A DNA stretch of 64,000 nucleotides from Chamaecrista fasciculata (Eukaryota; Streptophyta; Magnoliopsida; Fabales; Fabaceae). The first letter of the stretch is position 1; every line of letters starts with the position of its first letter. The stretch lies in contig QANZ01002448.1 of assembly GCA_003254925.1 (NCBI GenBank), positions 109,358 to 173,357 of the forward strand, read 5' to 3'. Positions 37,001-49,100 of this stretch are shown in pieces. Made by a program: the position numbers and the translations under genes. The notes beneath the pieces were generated by a model. It was not told the DNA's origin. It was given only the letters and a program-made list of their open reading frames with translations, and did not search any database.

Positions 37001-39300
37001 AATATAACTAAACTAATGACAATTTTATGGCTTTGTTAAGTGGCAAGAAAATGATAATGACGGCCGGCAGAATGTAGTGGAAGATTTCCTGAGTCTTTAG
37101 CTTTAGGAAAACTTCAAGTCGGCAATTAATGGAATGAAGATCTCATCAACACGTTTAATAGCACAATTATTGAATCTAATTTGTGAGTTTAAGCATGGTC
37201 GAAGCTTATCACTGCGTGTCCTCTGTATTATCACTTTGCAGGATACAGTAAATATAAAAGATTCTCTCACTGAATAGTGAATTGTATTATTGTATATGTA
37301 GACATTCTAATCAACTTGTTTTTCTAAAAACTTGGTCCCCGATAGATCTTTAAGATATATATGTTAAAAAGCATATAAATTATAAGATTAATCTTAAAAA
37401 GAGCTTGTTAAAATTGAAACATATAATCCTCTAGAAGACTCCCACATACAATATCCTGAGTCGAGAAAGAGCACGTGTTTATTTTTCGCAGGAAAAAAAT
37501 CAATAGATATATCAGATATTTCATTATAACGCGACTTGAGAAAAAAAAACATGTTTTTAACTTAGTCATTGTAGAACCACATATTGAATGACACGTAACG
37601 TAAAAGGAGTGCGACACTAAGGTTGAAAGGCCGCACATTTCTGCGGAAAAAAGATATATAGTTGCTTTAAGTCAATCCATTGAAAATGACCAAAAACATA
37701 AGTGAATCCATGGGAGCAACGTAAGTCTAGTCCTCAAGGGAAAGGCACCGACATTGCTGCTATACTCCTAAATTCACTTTTCACGAAACTAATTCTCAAC
37801 TCCCAATAGTAGAAAGCATCATTAAGTAATTAAAGTATTAAAAACTAGGTTTAGATACGTTTGATCGATGCGGTTCGTGGGTAGCTTTCATATCAGTGAT
37901 GTGAAATTTATTAATTATATGGAGTCAGGGAAAAAGGAGAGGTGAATTATAATCACATATTGATATTGACGAGGAGGGTGGGAGATATAGTATATGATCA
38001 ATAGGAGTTGTCATAATCGGAGTCTCAAAGTTGAATAAGTAAAGGAAAGCCTAAGATTATCAAGCAGAGGGCATCCTATAGAACTATTAGAAAATTATGA
38101 GAGCTTTAGGTTATAGCAATAGTGTGCTGTGTGCACCTCAAGGCTCAAGCGAAGCCATCAGTATCACCATTTTACCAATTGCGGCACGGGTCGGTTTGAA
38201 ACCATGTGGATTAAACTTCCTTTTCAAGTTTCAACACTTTGAATTAAAAAGTATAACCATGTGGTCCCCAAACATCACACATCATGCGCCTACTCCTAAC
38301 TTAATATTCCCTATCTTTTCAATATCTTACCAATTTTCCTAAGTCCTGACCTCCAAAAAGTATATATATTTTGTATTTTTACTATAATATATTAATATTA
38401 ATATACATATATATGTGTGATTGTGCTTGCTTCCTTATATGGATTCTCAATTTCTCTTCTTGCTGTAGGCCACACTACCCTCTGCTCCTTTGGCTCACGC
38501 GGCATTTTCCGGCTACCATTCCGGACTTTTCAACCCTTTCAAACCCAAAAATATGTTTTAATTAAAAAGCAAGTTACCTTTCTTATTTTCCTTCATTTTT
38601 TTATGTCAAACTTGCACTTACTTTTTCATTATTATAATTCTAAGGAATATATATAAATATAGGTTGAATCTATCCTACTTTATGTACGTAATATACGGCG
38701 GTTGTCTTCATTAATATATACTAATTAGCAAGTAAGGGATATTAGCTGTGTGATAAAACATTTGCAACTACACTGGAGTACATGTTCATAATTAAACGTT
38801 GACTAGTCAGCCAGTCTGTTTAATTTCTGAGATGAATATTCTTGCACGTGTCCTGGTTCTGATTTCCGTCTGTCTCTCAGGAGTCTCTTTCCAGTTTCCA
38901 TAGATATAAACAAGAAAAATAAGCCGGACTCTTACAATTTGAGAACAAGACAAGACTAGTAAAGTCTAAATATATTATAACAGTACTTTCAGTGCTACCT
39001 AGGTGCTCACGCGTTCGGTTCCCTTTTGCAACACTTTGTTAATTTCATCAACATAATTTTTCTCGTTAATTCCATCCGTAGGGATAGCTACTCACCTAAA
39101 AGGCTAAAGCTAAAATTAAAGTTACATTTTTTTATTAATTTTTTTGTAAAGAAATATAGAAAAAGAATCAAAATACGATGGATGAGGCTCGCGTCGCCCA
39201 TAGTTACTTTCTATATATTGATCAGGAACAGTTTAGAAAGGAGCATGAGTATGATCGTCGCCCTCCACATACTAGGAAAACAGTAAGTGTGCTTTAATCA
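34061..39300. other. Long intergenic stretch, no gene seen
   Basis: About 5 kb of AT-rich DNA. Reading frames on both strands are short, low in complexity and lack family resemblance. No RNA gene or well-bounded element could be supported, apart from AT microsatellites near 35500 and 38390. Confidence 0.45.
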
Positions 39301-39309
39301 AACCTGCGT

Positions 39310-39320
39310 ACTATAAATCT
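39310..39320 (+). promoter_or_regulatory. Probable TATA box of the LURP-one-related gene
   Basis: The sequence actataaatct lies about 75 bases upstream of the ATG at 39392. Between them is a leader rich in acac and a (GA)n run (39376-39389) right before the start codon. Confidence 0.5.
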
Positions 39321-39391
39321 TTAAAGCCATTCACTAGACAGTACACAACACAACACAATTACACAAGGGAACACAGAGAGAGAGAGAGGGG

Positions 39392-40577
39392 ATGAGGATA
39401 TTTCCAAAGTTGAAAACGTTCTCGAGAGCAGTTCACGAAGAACAAGAGGCTCAGCAAGAGAAAGCGTACTCGTCGTGCACATCTTTAACAGTTTGGAGAA
39501 AGTCTCTTGTAATTAGTTGCGAAGGATTCACGGTGATCGATTCCGGTGGGAATCTGGTGTATCGAGTCGACAACTACATCGACCGCCCAGAGGAACTCAT
39601 TCTCATGGATGCCTCCGGAAAATCTGTCCACACCATGCGCCGCCGTAGGGTATCACTATCACTATCACTATATATTTTTTTTTTTTTGGCCTGAACACTA
39701 TCACTATATATTCCCCATCAATTTCAATTTTGTCATAATTAATTGGATAAATTACACTTTGGTCCCTTGTGGTTTGGTCATATTTCACTTTGGTATCGTG
39801 TGGTCTCCATTAACATATTAACATTTTGGTACCTTTGAAGCTATTTTGTAATTTTAACCATAATAAATTTTTCAAAAATTACATATTGACCCCAATTTTT
39901 TTAAAAATTTTTATTTTAGTTCCTAGATAATATGTATCTAGGGACCTATTTGTAATTTTATGAAAATTTTTTAGGGTCAATATGTAATTTTTACAAAATT
40001 TGTTATGGTTAAAATTACAAAATAACTCCAAATGTTGCCAAAGTGTTAATGGAGAATATCACAGGGTACTGAAGTGAAATATAACCAAACCATAGGGTAC
40101 CAAAGTGTAATTTACCTTAATTAATTAGTTATTTACCATTAATTATAAGGTTGGTTTTTTTATTGCACGCAGAAGCTTGGATTAGGAGGAGATAGTTGGT
40201 TCATGTATGAAGGGGAAATCGGGAATGGCCGTTTGAGAAGAGAGTCATCAGATTCGAAATCAGAGAGTCCCATTTTTTGTGTAAGGAAGCATGTGAGTAT
40301 TTTACAGAGTAATAACAATAATGTTCAGGCATACGTGTACCGTGGAGGTAGTTCAGATCATAAACGATATGCTTTTACGATTGAGGGTTGTTACGCACAG
40401 AGGATGTGTAAGGTGTTGGATGAGACCAAGCAGTTGGTTGCTGAGATTAAGAGGAAGGAAGCTAATAGCAAAGACGTGTCATTTGGGATCGACATTTTTC
40501 AGTTGATTGTGCACCCAGGCTTTGATGCTGGATTTGCCATGGCACTCCTTTTACTCCTCGATCAAATGTTTTCTTGA
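39392..40577 (+). CDS. LURP-one-related (LOR/DUF567) protein, two exons
   Basis: Exon 1 is 39392-39649, the intron is 39650-40172 and exon 2 is 40173-40577 (GT-AG, phase 0), giving 220 residues. Exon 1 carries the family signatures SLTVWRKSL, GFTVIDSGGNLVYRVDNY and LMDASGKSVHTMRRR. Exon 2 continues KLGLGGDSWFMYEGE, then PIFCVRK, AYVYRG, the YAFTIEGCYAQRMCKV core and a C-terminal helix FDAGFAMALLLLLDQ. The LOR fold is a Tubby-like 12-stranded barrel around a hydrophobic helix; the Arabidopsis founder LURP1 is needed for defence against an oomycete, but the biochemical role is unknown. The intron hosts a MITE (39745-40117). From memory, Arabidopsis LOR17 lies next to PIAL2, and a PIAL gene lies 17 kb away here, so this may be the LOR17 orthologue. 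Confidence 0.88.
39745..40117. mobile_element. Palindromic TIR element, copy 2, inside the LOR intron
   Basis: The ends ataaattacactttggtccc and, inverted, taaattacactttggtaccc continue as inverted arms around the central palindrome 'agataatatgtatct'. The sister copy is at 31603-31957. It occupies most of the 523-base intron. Confidence 0.7.
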
Positions 40578-40733
40578 CACTTTCACATTATCACTAATAT
40601 TTTTCTTAATTTACCCATCAAACGTATACTAGTAACATATATACTATATGTACGGATTCGTTTGAGAAGAAGAAGAGGAATTATACAATTCGCCATTTCT
40701 CATTAGTCTTCCTTTGTGGCCTCAAAATGCCGT

Positions 40734-42503
40734 CTAGGTTTTGCCACGGTGAGCGATGGAGTTTGCAATTTCATAAAGTTGTGCAGCAACTGATAGTCTT
40801 GGAGTATGGCACCCCAAAAATAGAAAAATCTAAAAAAGTTAAGCAGGGCCAGCGAGAAATATAATGACATGCATTCCTCCAAACAGCAAATTCAAGATAT
40901 TATTTCACTCACGTTTCTTGAAATGGCCAGAAACATTGGTAATCCAAAGAGTACGTGAAATCATCAGGCCTATTATAAGCTCATCATCACATGGTCACAT
41001 AAACAAATATAAAACAGAACATGATTTATGAATGACATATTTTACACCATATAGGAAAATGTAATTAAATGGAGTTGCACAATTGTACCTGATTAATACG
41101 TCGTTCCATGGACAGGTTAATTTGTACCTCCAGAACCTGAGAAACTTTGGATAATCCCACAGCAAAAAAGGAAGACGAACGCAAATTTTGTACCTCCATA
41201 TACTTAATTTTTTCACACTTATTTCTACAGCGATCGTCAAAAAACATTTGATCATGGAAATGCTGGCAAACTAGGCCTACGACTACCTGCTTGCCTAAAT
41301 GAAAAATCTTTCCTAATCTTTGTGGTAACAGACTAACAGCCTGCTTGTTAGCATCTAGGAGCAACGACCCTAAATCTTGGGATAGAGGGCGTGCATGCGT
41401 ATAACATGGAAAGTCAAGTAAATATGAAACAGTTTCACTTTCACTACAAATATCTATCCTTGATACCGATCGAGTGACAACAGATATAAAATCCCATAAT
41501 CACTTACACAGTACTATTATAACGAGTTAATTAAAGAAATAGAACAGAGTTACATATTTGCTAACAGTTATAACTTGTTTAAAAATAAGATTTGATTTGA
41601 AAAACATGGTATCAGAATATGGCAATGAATTCAAATTCCTAGGGTGTAATCGTTGAGGGGTTGCAGATTGTTGACAATTAATGGCATATTGGAATCAACT
41701 CCCCTTGTTTAGGTAACTGTGACAATATCATATTACTAGCTAGGAAGCCAATATTTCAATATATAGTTAATTTGAAGCCCGAAAATGACAACCAAAATAA
41801 AGTGCAAACGATGATTCTCTGAAGATCCACAAGCACAATTTAAAAAGCTAAATACTGACCACAATGCTCTTCATTAAAATTTAAAAGCAATGTTTAGTAG
41901 GGTGAGACATAAATGCAATACCAAAACATGCGGATAGTTCAATACATCAGCTAAAACTTGACATAAATTCAAGCAAAACAGAAAAAAATAAGTTAAAAAT
42001 TTAAAAGCAATATAAACAAAACAAAAACAATTTAATATGATATCAGTCATTTAAGAGATATAAAGTTTAGTTACTTTCATAAGGCAAATCCTGAACCAAT
42101 CTGAATGTTTATTTATGGCTTCAATTGCATTACTAACTGGAGTACCAAAGCAAATCTCAAAACATGTTACATTTAATAATTGTGCCATACTGGTATATTT
42201 ACGACAACTAGTCTGCAAAAGAATAATTTATAGATTTTTACTTGACAAAGATACATACATGTAGGAGGAGATACTCAAAATAGATTTAGTTCAATGAATA
42301 AAGGTAAACAAAAGGAGCCTTATCATTTGTACCAGAGTATAAACCTTAAATACATACCAAAAAGTTATTCACTCTAGATGCAGAACTGAAGACTGATCCA
42401 CCCAATTTCATGGAGAACAAGTCAAATTCAGAATTAGCAAGGACTTTGAAGTTATTCTTATCACCACCCCTTGCTAGCATTGCTCTTTTGCTTAGGCAAT
42501 TGA
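40734..42503 (-). CDS. Unrecognised spliced gene, 3' part
   Basis: I do not recognise this gene. On the minus strand I can trace exons at about 42358-42503, 42075-42212 (46 codons), 41089-41458 (123 codons), 40913-40979 and 40734-40789 with a TAG stop. Most have good GT-AG borders (tttgcag acceptor at 42213, CAG/GTACAA donor at 41089). Peptides look real: ANSEFDLFSMKLGGSV, FGTPVSNAIEAINKHSDWF, SYLLDFPCYTHARPLSQDLG, DANKQAVSLLPQRLGKIF, FFAVGLSKVSQVLEVQINLS, and the end LYEIANSIAHRGKT. The phase between the second and third exons does not match (0 against 2), so a short exon was missed or the gene is decaying. The acceptors at 41459 and 40980 are weak. The 5' part should lie at higher coordinates, where LTR-like sequence and the assembly gap intervene. 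It converges with the LOR gene (157 bases apart). Confidence 0.5.
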
Positions 42504-42739
42504 CTTTTATCAATACCAAGAGGAAATCAAACAAAAAGTAAGTCAGCAGCATATAAGGATTGATGCATTTTCATGTTTTTAATATGATGCTATCAATTAA
42601 GATACAAATCAAGGATAAATTAAAGAGGTATATGATATGAATCAAGGCAAGACCCAAATCAGAATAGCCCAATCAATGAAAACAATGGGCTGGCATATAC
42701 ACTATGTGAGCAAAGAAATGAAAGATTATATGGTTGGAG

Positions 42740-43010
42740 GCCCAACGGCATAGTTTGTTAGAAGTTGTTATGGGCTTAACAATCTATAAGTAGTAGAATA
42801 ATACTCAAATAGGGATATGAATGATTTTGGTTAGATCTTTTAGGTCTGGAGTCTTTCCCTGACTCGAAGAGGGAGCATCACAATGTATATTTTCCTATCC
42901 AACTAGAGGAATCTGATACATACATCTCCATTAATTCCATATTCTATTCTTTCCGTCTTCTATTTCTTCACATTTGTTGTTTGATCCTTATCAGTATATC
43001 AGGAGAACTA
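42740..43010 (+). mobile_element. Possible Copia-type LTR fossil
   Basis: A unit starting near tgttagaagttgttatggg (about 42755) and ending ccttatca (about 42993), followed by a weak primer-site-like tatcaggag, resembles a Copia LTR. It is short and broken and has no supported internal genes. It lies in the region where the 5' part of the minus-strand gene would be expected. Confidence 0.3.
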
Positions 43011-43604
43011 GAGTTTATATGATTTGACCGAAGGTTATTGCAAATATCCTTTGAATCCTCAATTCCATTCACGTTCGCAGAAGCTTCTGATTACTCCTGA
43101 TCACTTTTCCTGCTTTCATTTTAATGGCATACCTTCAAGTTTAGAAGTAATTATGGAGAGATTTTTGTCCCAGGACAATTGACAAGAATTTTCTCACAGT
43201 TCAGTCTCTGGAAATCCATCGCCTTAGAGAAGCTCAATACCTTTTTTCTTTCAAATTTGCTACAAAAGGTGGAAAACGTGGCCCGGATAAATAAATCAAA
43301 ACGGGGCCTGAATCACCCACAAAAATGTTCAGTGGAACATATAGAAGACCTAATGGCGTAAATAATAGTGTAATAATTTTTTGTTCACATTTACCAATAT
43401 AGCAGCTAGTGGTATCCTGAACACCTTTCCCCGCTTATCCTATCAGTATTTGGCCCATGTATTAACAATGTGCTAGACTTCCCACTTCTTCAGGGACCAG
43501 TTATATATATATAGATGAACACTCACTCCTGTGATGGGGGAACAAGTAACTAGGCGTAACGCCATCAAGCTCCTAGGTGACAATATGAGTCTAAGCCTTT
43601 AGAA

Positions 43605-44561
43605 GGCGTTTGGTACACGGATTGAAAAAAATAGTTCCGAGATTATGAGCTCCGGACTAGAGTAATCCCGCGTTTGGTACGCGGATTGGAAAATTAATCC
43701 CGGGAATATTGTATTGTCAGGAATAGGATAATTTCCTAAAATAGCTATTTTCTAATCCCAGGGGGTGGGATTAGTCTAATCCCATGACATGGAATTATTT
43801 TTCCCATAAAAAATTACTTTATTACCCCTAATAAATTTCCTCTAATTAATTAATTCTTTCTCTATAAACCCCAGTCACTTTTCATCTTTGTCATTTTACA
43901 ACTCTTTGTTGAGTGAGACTTTTTTAGACAATTTTATTACGTTGAGAATTATGGACATTGTGTTATGAAATAGTATTTGTCTCATGAATCTATTAATGTT
44001 ATTTAAAAATTTTAATTATGATATAATTATTTCTTTATTGATGAACCAGGATTTGGTCGGGGGTCGTTTCCCGGTTCGCTGCAAGATTTTCCTGCAAGAC
44101 AATGAACCACAAGGGGGGTTCCCCTGTGATTCACCTCCGAAGCTTAAGTTAGTAAGAGTGTGAGCTAGCATGAGTAGCGTGTGAGTTATGAGTTACTTAC
44201 CTTTCATAGGGTTACCACCTTGTATTTATAGGCTTATTGAGGAGAGTCCCCAACAAACCAACTTCCTTCATTGTAGCAGAGATATTTTGAGTGATATGGG
44301 AGGTGAATCATTGGGCCAAGGGCCTCTTCTGCCAATTGGGCCTCCTAATTATTGGGCCTATTATCATTTATGATATAGTATTTTTTTCATGAATTTTTTT
44401 GAAGAATTTCTACATTTGATAAACTATTGGTTGGTTGAGAATAAAAAGTCAAGGGCATATTTGTAAAAGTATTAAACATTCCCAGGAATATCAAAGTTGA
44501 ACCAAACATAAAATTGTAACATTCCTGGGAATATTGCAAAATAATCCTAGGATTATTTAAC
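43605..44561. mobile_element. PIF/Harbinger-like repeat with a nested insertion, cut by the gap
   Basis: The left end ggcgtttggtacacggattg (and again at 43670) and the inverted right-hand text cctgggaatattgcaaaata with ggattatt up to the gap are typical of Harbinger-type MITEs with ggcgtttggta ends. Around 44045-44375 the text changes abruptly to GC-richer sequence, which looks like another insertion. The element's right end is hidden by the gap. Confidence 0.45.
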
Positions 44562-45526
44562 NNNNNNNNNNNNNNNNNNNNNNNNNNNNNNNNNNNNNNN
44601 NNNNNNNNNNNNNNNNNNNNNNNNNNNNNNNNNNNNNNNNNNNNNNNNNNNNNNNNNNNNNNNNNNNNNNNNNNNNNNNNNNNNNNNNNNNNNNNNNNNN
44701 NNNNNNNNNNNNNNNNNNNNNNNNNNNNNNNNNNNNNNNNNNNNNNNNNNNNNNNNNNNNNNNNNNNNNNNNNNNNNNNNNNNNNNNNNNNNNNNNNNNN
44801 NNNNNNNNNNNNNNNNNNNNNNNNNNNNNNNNNNNNNNNNNNNNNNNNNNNNNNNNNNNNNNNNNNNNNNNNNNNNNNNNNNNNNNNNNNNNNNNNNNNN
44901 NNNNNNNNNNNNNNNNNNNNNNNNNNNNNNNNNNNNNNNNNNNNNNNNNNNNNNNNNNNNNNNNNNNNNNNNNNNNNNNNNNNNNNNNNNNNNNNNNNNN
45001 NNNNNNNNNNNNNNNNNNNNNNNNNNNNNNNNNNNNNNNNNNNNNNNNNNNNNNNNNNNNNNNNNNNNNNNNNNNNNNNNNNNNNNNNNNNNNNNNNNNN
45101 NNNNNNNNNNNNNNNNNNNNNNNNNNNNNNNNNNNNNNNNNNNNNNNNNNNNNNNNNNNNNNNNNNNNNNNNNNNNNNNNNNNNNNNNNNNNNNNNNNNN
45201 NNNNNNNNNNNNNNNNNNNNNNNNNNNNNNNNNNNNNNNNNNNNNNNNNNNNNNNNNNNNNNNNNNNNNNNNNNNNNNNNNNNNNNNNNNNNNNNNNNNN
45301 NNNNNNNNNNNNNNNNNNNNNNNNNNNNNNNNNNNNNNNNNNNNNNNNNNNNNNNNNNNNNNNNNNNNNNNNNNNNNNNNNNNNNNNNNNNNNNNNNNNN
45401 NNNNNNNNNNNNNNNNNNNNNNNNNNNNNNNNNNNNNNNNNNNNNNNNNNNNNNNNNNNNNNNNNNNNNNNNNNNNNNNNNNNNNNNNNNNNNNNNNNNN
45501 NNNNNNNNNNNNNNNNNNNNNNNNNN
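44562..45526. other. Assembly gap (965 N)
   Basis: There are 965 unknown bases. The gap lies between a repeat and the PP1 promoter region and may hide exons of the minus-strand gene ending at 40734. Confidence 1.
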
Positions 45527-46160
45527 ATATTTTAGGTTTTTTTTATCAATTTAATATGTTTCCTAATTAGTTATAAATTTTTTATATCAATATAGTGTTT
45601 AATTTTTTAGATTAACGAATTTCTTAATTTTAAGTTGTAAAAAAAAAAACCGGAGTGGCGCTCCTAACGCCACTTCTGTTTTTTTTAAAAGGTATTTTAC
45701 GGGCGCATATTCACATTAACTCGTGTTTTTTTTTATTAAAAAAATTCAAACTTTGTATGATAGACTAATTCGATAAGATAAATAAGGGTTAACACAGTTA
45801 CTACATAACAAGGTCTCCAGTCCACGCGCGAGTCACGCTCCATAAAATAGGGTTGGGCTCACGAGTAAAAAGTTTGTAAGTCTGTGCGTTTGTGTAATAA
45901 ACTAATAGTAACTAGAGTAGGGCTGTTGGGTGAAGCTTCCCTGGCTAGTCGCTTCCTCCATCAGCCGCCACGCAATCCCCACCGGTCACTATCTTCACAA
46001 GTTATTGCATACCTACACCTCAAACGTATATAACGATATAGTCTCTGCTCTTCCTTTCACATAAAAACCCTTTCTACTTTCTCTGCTCTCCTATTCCTAC
46101 CGTAGTAGGGTTTCACTTTCCTCTCTTAGATTCAATTTCTTCTTTTTCTTTTTCTCTTTC
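45527..46160 (+). promoter_or_regulatory. Upstream region and 5'UTR of the PP1 gene
   Basis: A short hairpin gtggcgctcctaacgccac lies at about 45655-45673. Nearer the gene there is a TATA-like cgtatataac (46025-46034) and a CT-rich leader just before the ATG at 46161. Promoter status is inferred from position. Confidence 0.4.
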
Positions 46161-49100
46161 ATGGACGATAACTTGCTCGACGATATTATTCGGAGGCTTA
46201 TCTCAGCTAAGAACGGCAGAACCACCAAACAGGTGCAGCTTACCGAGAACGAAATCCGCCAGCTCTGCCAAACCTCCAAGGAGGTCTTTCTCACTCAGCC
46301 CAATCTTCTCGAACTCGAAGCTCCTATCAAAATTTGCGGTAATTACTCCCTTTCTATTTTCTCTTCTTTGCTTTTTACGGGCCTCTGACAGCGCCTCATC
46401 ACTCTATGCCTACGTGATCAAACTCCACTAACATGGCGGATTGATGTTTGCTTCTTTCCTGAAATGTTTTGTTGACTGTCTTTTGTTTTATATCGGTCTT
46501 TTGTTTTCTATTTGTTGCACATAGAGATACAAGAGTCGATTTGTTGGCTATGCTATACGTTTCCCCCGGTAGAGGTTGTCCAAGATTGAAGAGTTTGATT
46601 TTGGTTGGGATGGGGTGTTTTACTTGAATTCTGAAAGAAGATATTGAATGTTATTACATTTTGCTTTGTCAATTGTTATCTGATTGAGGGATTTTTTATT
46701 TTTTTTTTAATTTTTGGTAAGGAGAATTCTTTAAGTGAACGATACAAACATTATGATTGTTCATAACCCTTTACGTTAGTCCACTAACTGCCCCATGGCT
46801 AATCGGATTGAAACGGTTGTTGAGTTGTGTACCCACTTCCTCTAGATAACAATGGTGGAGCTTTTGGGTTAAAGAAACTTTACACGATCACTGCAATAAG
46901 GTAGCTGTGTAATCTTTCTATGAGGAAAATCCTTAAAGCTCTTAAACCCAACCCCACTACAATAGGTTTTCAATACATTGTTGAAAACTAACTGTACCTT
47001 GAATTGGTGATACATCTTTAAATACTGCCGGGGTTTGGCGTATGGTACTATGGTGTCTTGGTTTTGATTATCTCTAGGGTTTATGTAGGACTGTTGCACC
47101 TTTTATTTGTTTTTTTTTTCTTGGTGACGCACCTTTTATTTGTTCAATGAACAGATGTTTCAAACCTTATTTAATTGGGTCTGCTGCTTCTTTAAGAATG
47201 TAGGAGCCTCTTGTTTCTTGATGCTATTATGTTCTCTCGTTAATTGCTTCTGAGTTCTGAATAAATCAAATTTGCAGGAATCACTTTTAAGTTATAGCAA
47301 TTTAACTAATTTCTAGTTTCTACTTTTTGTTTCTTCTCTTACCAGAAGGTACAGATACTCTCATCTCTTTACAATTTCACTAGTTTTCTGCCATTGACTG
47401 TTAACCATCAATGCTATAGTGTGCATCATCAAAAGACAGTCTTATCAGTTACAAATTGATTTTGCCTGTCTTAAAGACAGAAACAATTGCTTGGCATTGC
47501 CTAATTTTTACCTAAATGTGTTTTTCATCCACGTGTCCAAAAGTTCTCTCACTTGCAGATATTACATCACCCCTTCTATTTAATATCATTGTTTTATGTA
47601 AGGAAAACATTTATTCTGTTGGTTAAAATTCTAGAAGGAATATATTTGTCTGAAGAAGAGAGCATTGGAAAGAGATATCATTTGTTTCTTCTGTTATATA
47701 TGATACGAATATGGGTTCTCATAGAATGAGGAACTTAAATGCTGAAAATTCCTTTAACTAGGGTTAATCAGAAGAGAGAGACATTAAAAGGAAATTGGTA
47801 AATTTAACTTGAATTTCTAAAATTGTGTTAGAGGTGCTTCTCTTTTCTGAAAAATAAGGGTGTCTTTCTATTCTGCCATTTCTGTCTCGTGCTGGTGCAG
47901 TGCAATTGTTTAATCTTCCGCACATGGATGTAGATGTTGATATTGGTTCCTGACAATTCTATATTATTTTTCTTGCAAAGTGGTTTTGTTAAGTGGAAAG
48001 TCTAAACTACCTCTGATGAATCTAACACCAGTTAAAAATATATATATATATATATATACACAGAAGTGAGATTTTCCGCTAATAGGCATGTCTGGTTCCA
48101 ATTACTTTTTTAATCATTTTATCTATAGATACTGAACAATGTGACTATCCTCTGTTTTATACATTTCATTTGCAGGAGATGTCCATGGTCAGTTTTCTGA
48201 TCTTTTGAGGTTGTTTGAGTATGGGGGATACCCACCAGAAGCCAATTATTTATTTCTTGGAGATTATGTTGATCGTGGTAAGCAGAGCATAGAGACGATA
48301 TGTTTACTCCTTGCGTACAAGATCAAATACAAGGAGAACTTCTTTCTTCTCAGGGGAAACCATGAATGTGCCTCCATCAATCGTATATATGGTTTTTATG
48401 ATGAGTGCAAGAGGAGGTTTAATGTTCGCCTCTGGAAGACATTTACTGACTGCTTCAATTGTCTGCCTGTTGCTGCTCTTATAGATGAGAAAATCCTTTG
48501 CATGCATGGTGGATTATCTCCTGATCTTAAAAATTTGGATCAGATAAGAAATATTGCTCGTCCTGTTGATGTGCCAGATCAGGGCCTTCTCTGTGACCTA
48601 CTTTGGGCTGATCCTGATAAAGATCTTGATGGCTGGGGAGAAAATGACCGAGGTGTCTCATATACATTTGGATCTGATAAGGTTGTTGAATTTCTTGAAA
48701 AACATGATCTTGACCTTATTTGCAGAGCTCACCAGGTAATAAAACATTAGTTTTGGACCGACTCTTTCTGAATTGACCATATGTGAGATTAAGGCGATAA
48801 TCAACATCTTTAGCTATTTAGTCCTACTTCTGAAATTTTTTCGAGAAAAAATAGGTGGTTGTATATGTTGAGATATTTGAATGTAACATAGAAGTACTCA
48901 AAGTGGGATTTTCGGGTTCAACAGTTTGCAGTTAACAAGCATTTTCTTGAACATGGAAATTTTAAGGAAAATGAAGTTGACAGTGGACACTGGACACCCA
49001 AGGAGGGAATGCTAATAATTTCACATGAACAAATCTCGTACTTTTATATTAATTGTCATAAATGAGCCCAAGTATTATTGTTCATGAACACTTGCCTTTG

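Noticed and set aside
43179-43361. 60-residue plus-strand frame
   Set aside because: Short, no recognised domain and located in retroelement-like DNA; not enough to call a gene.
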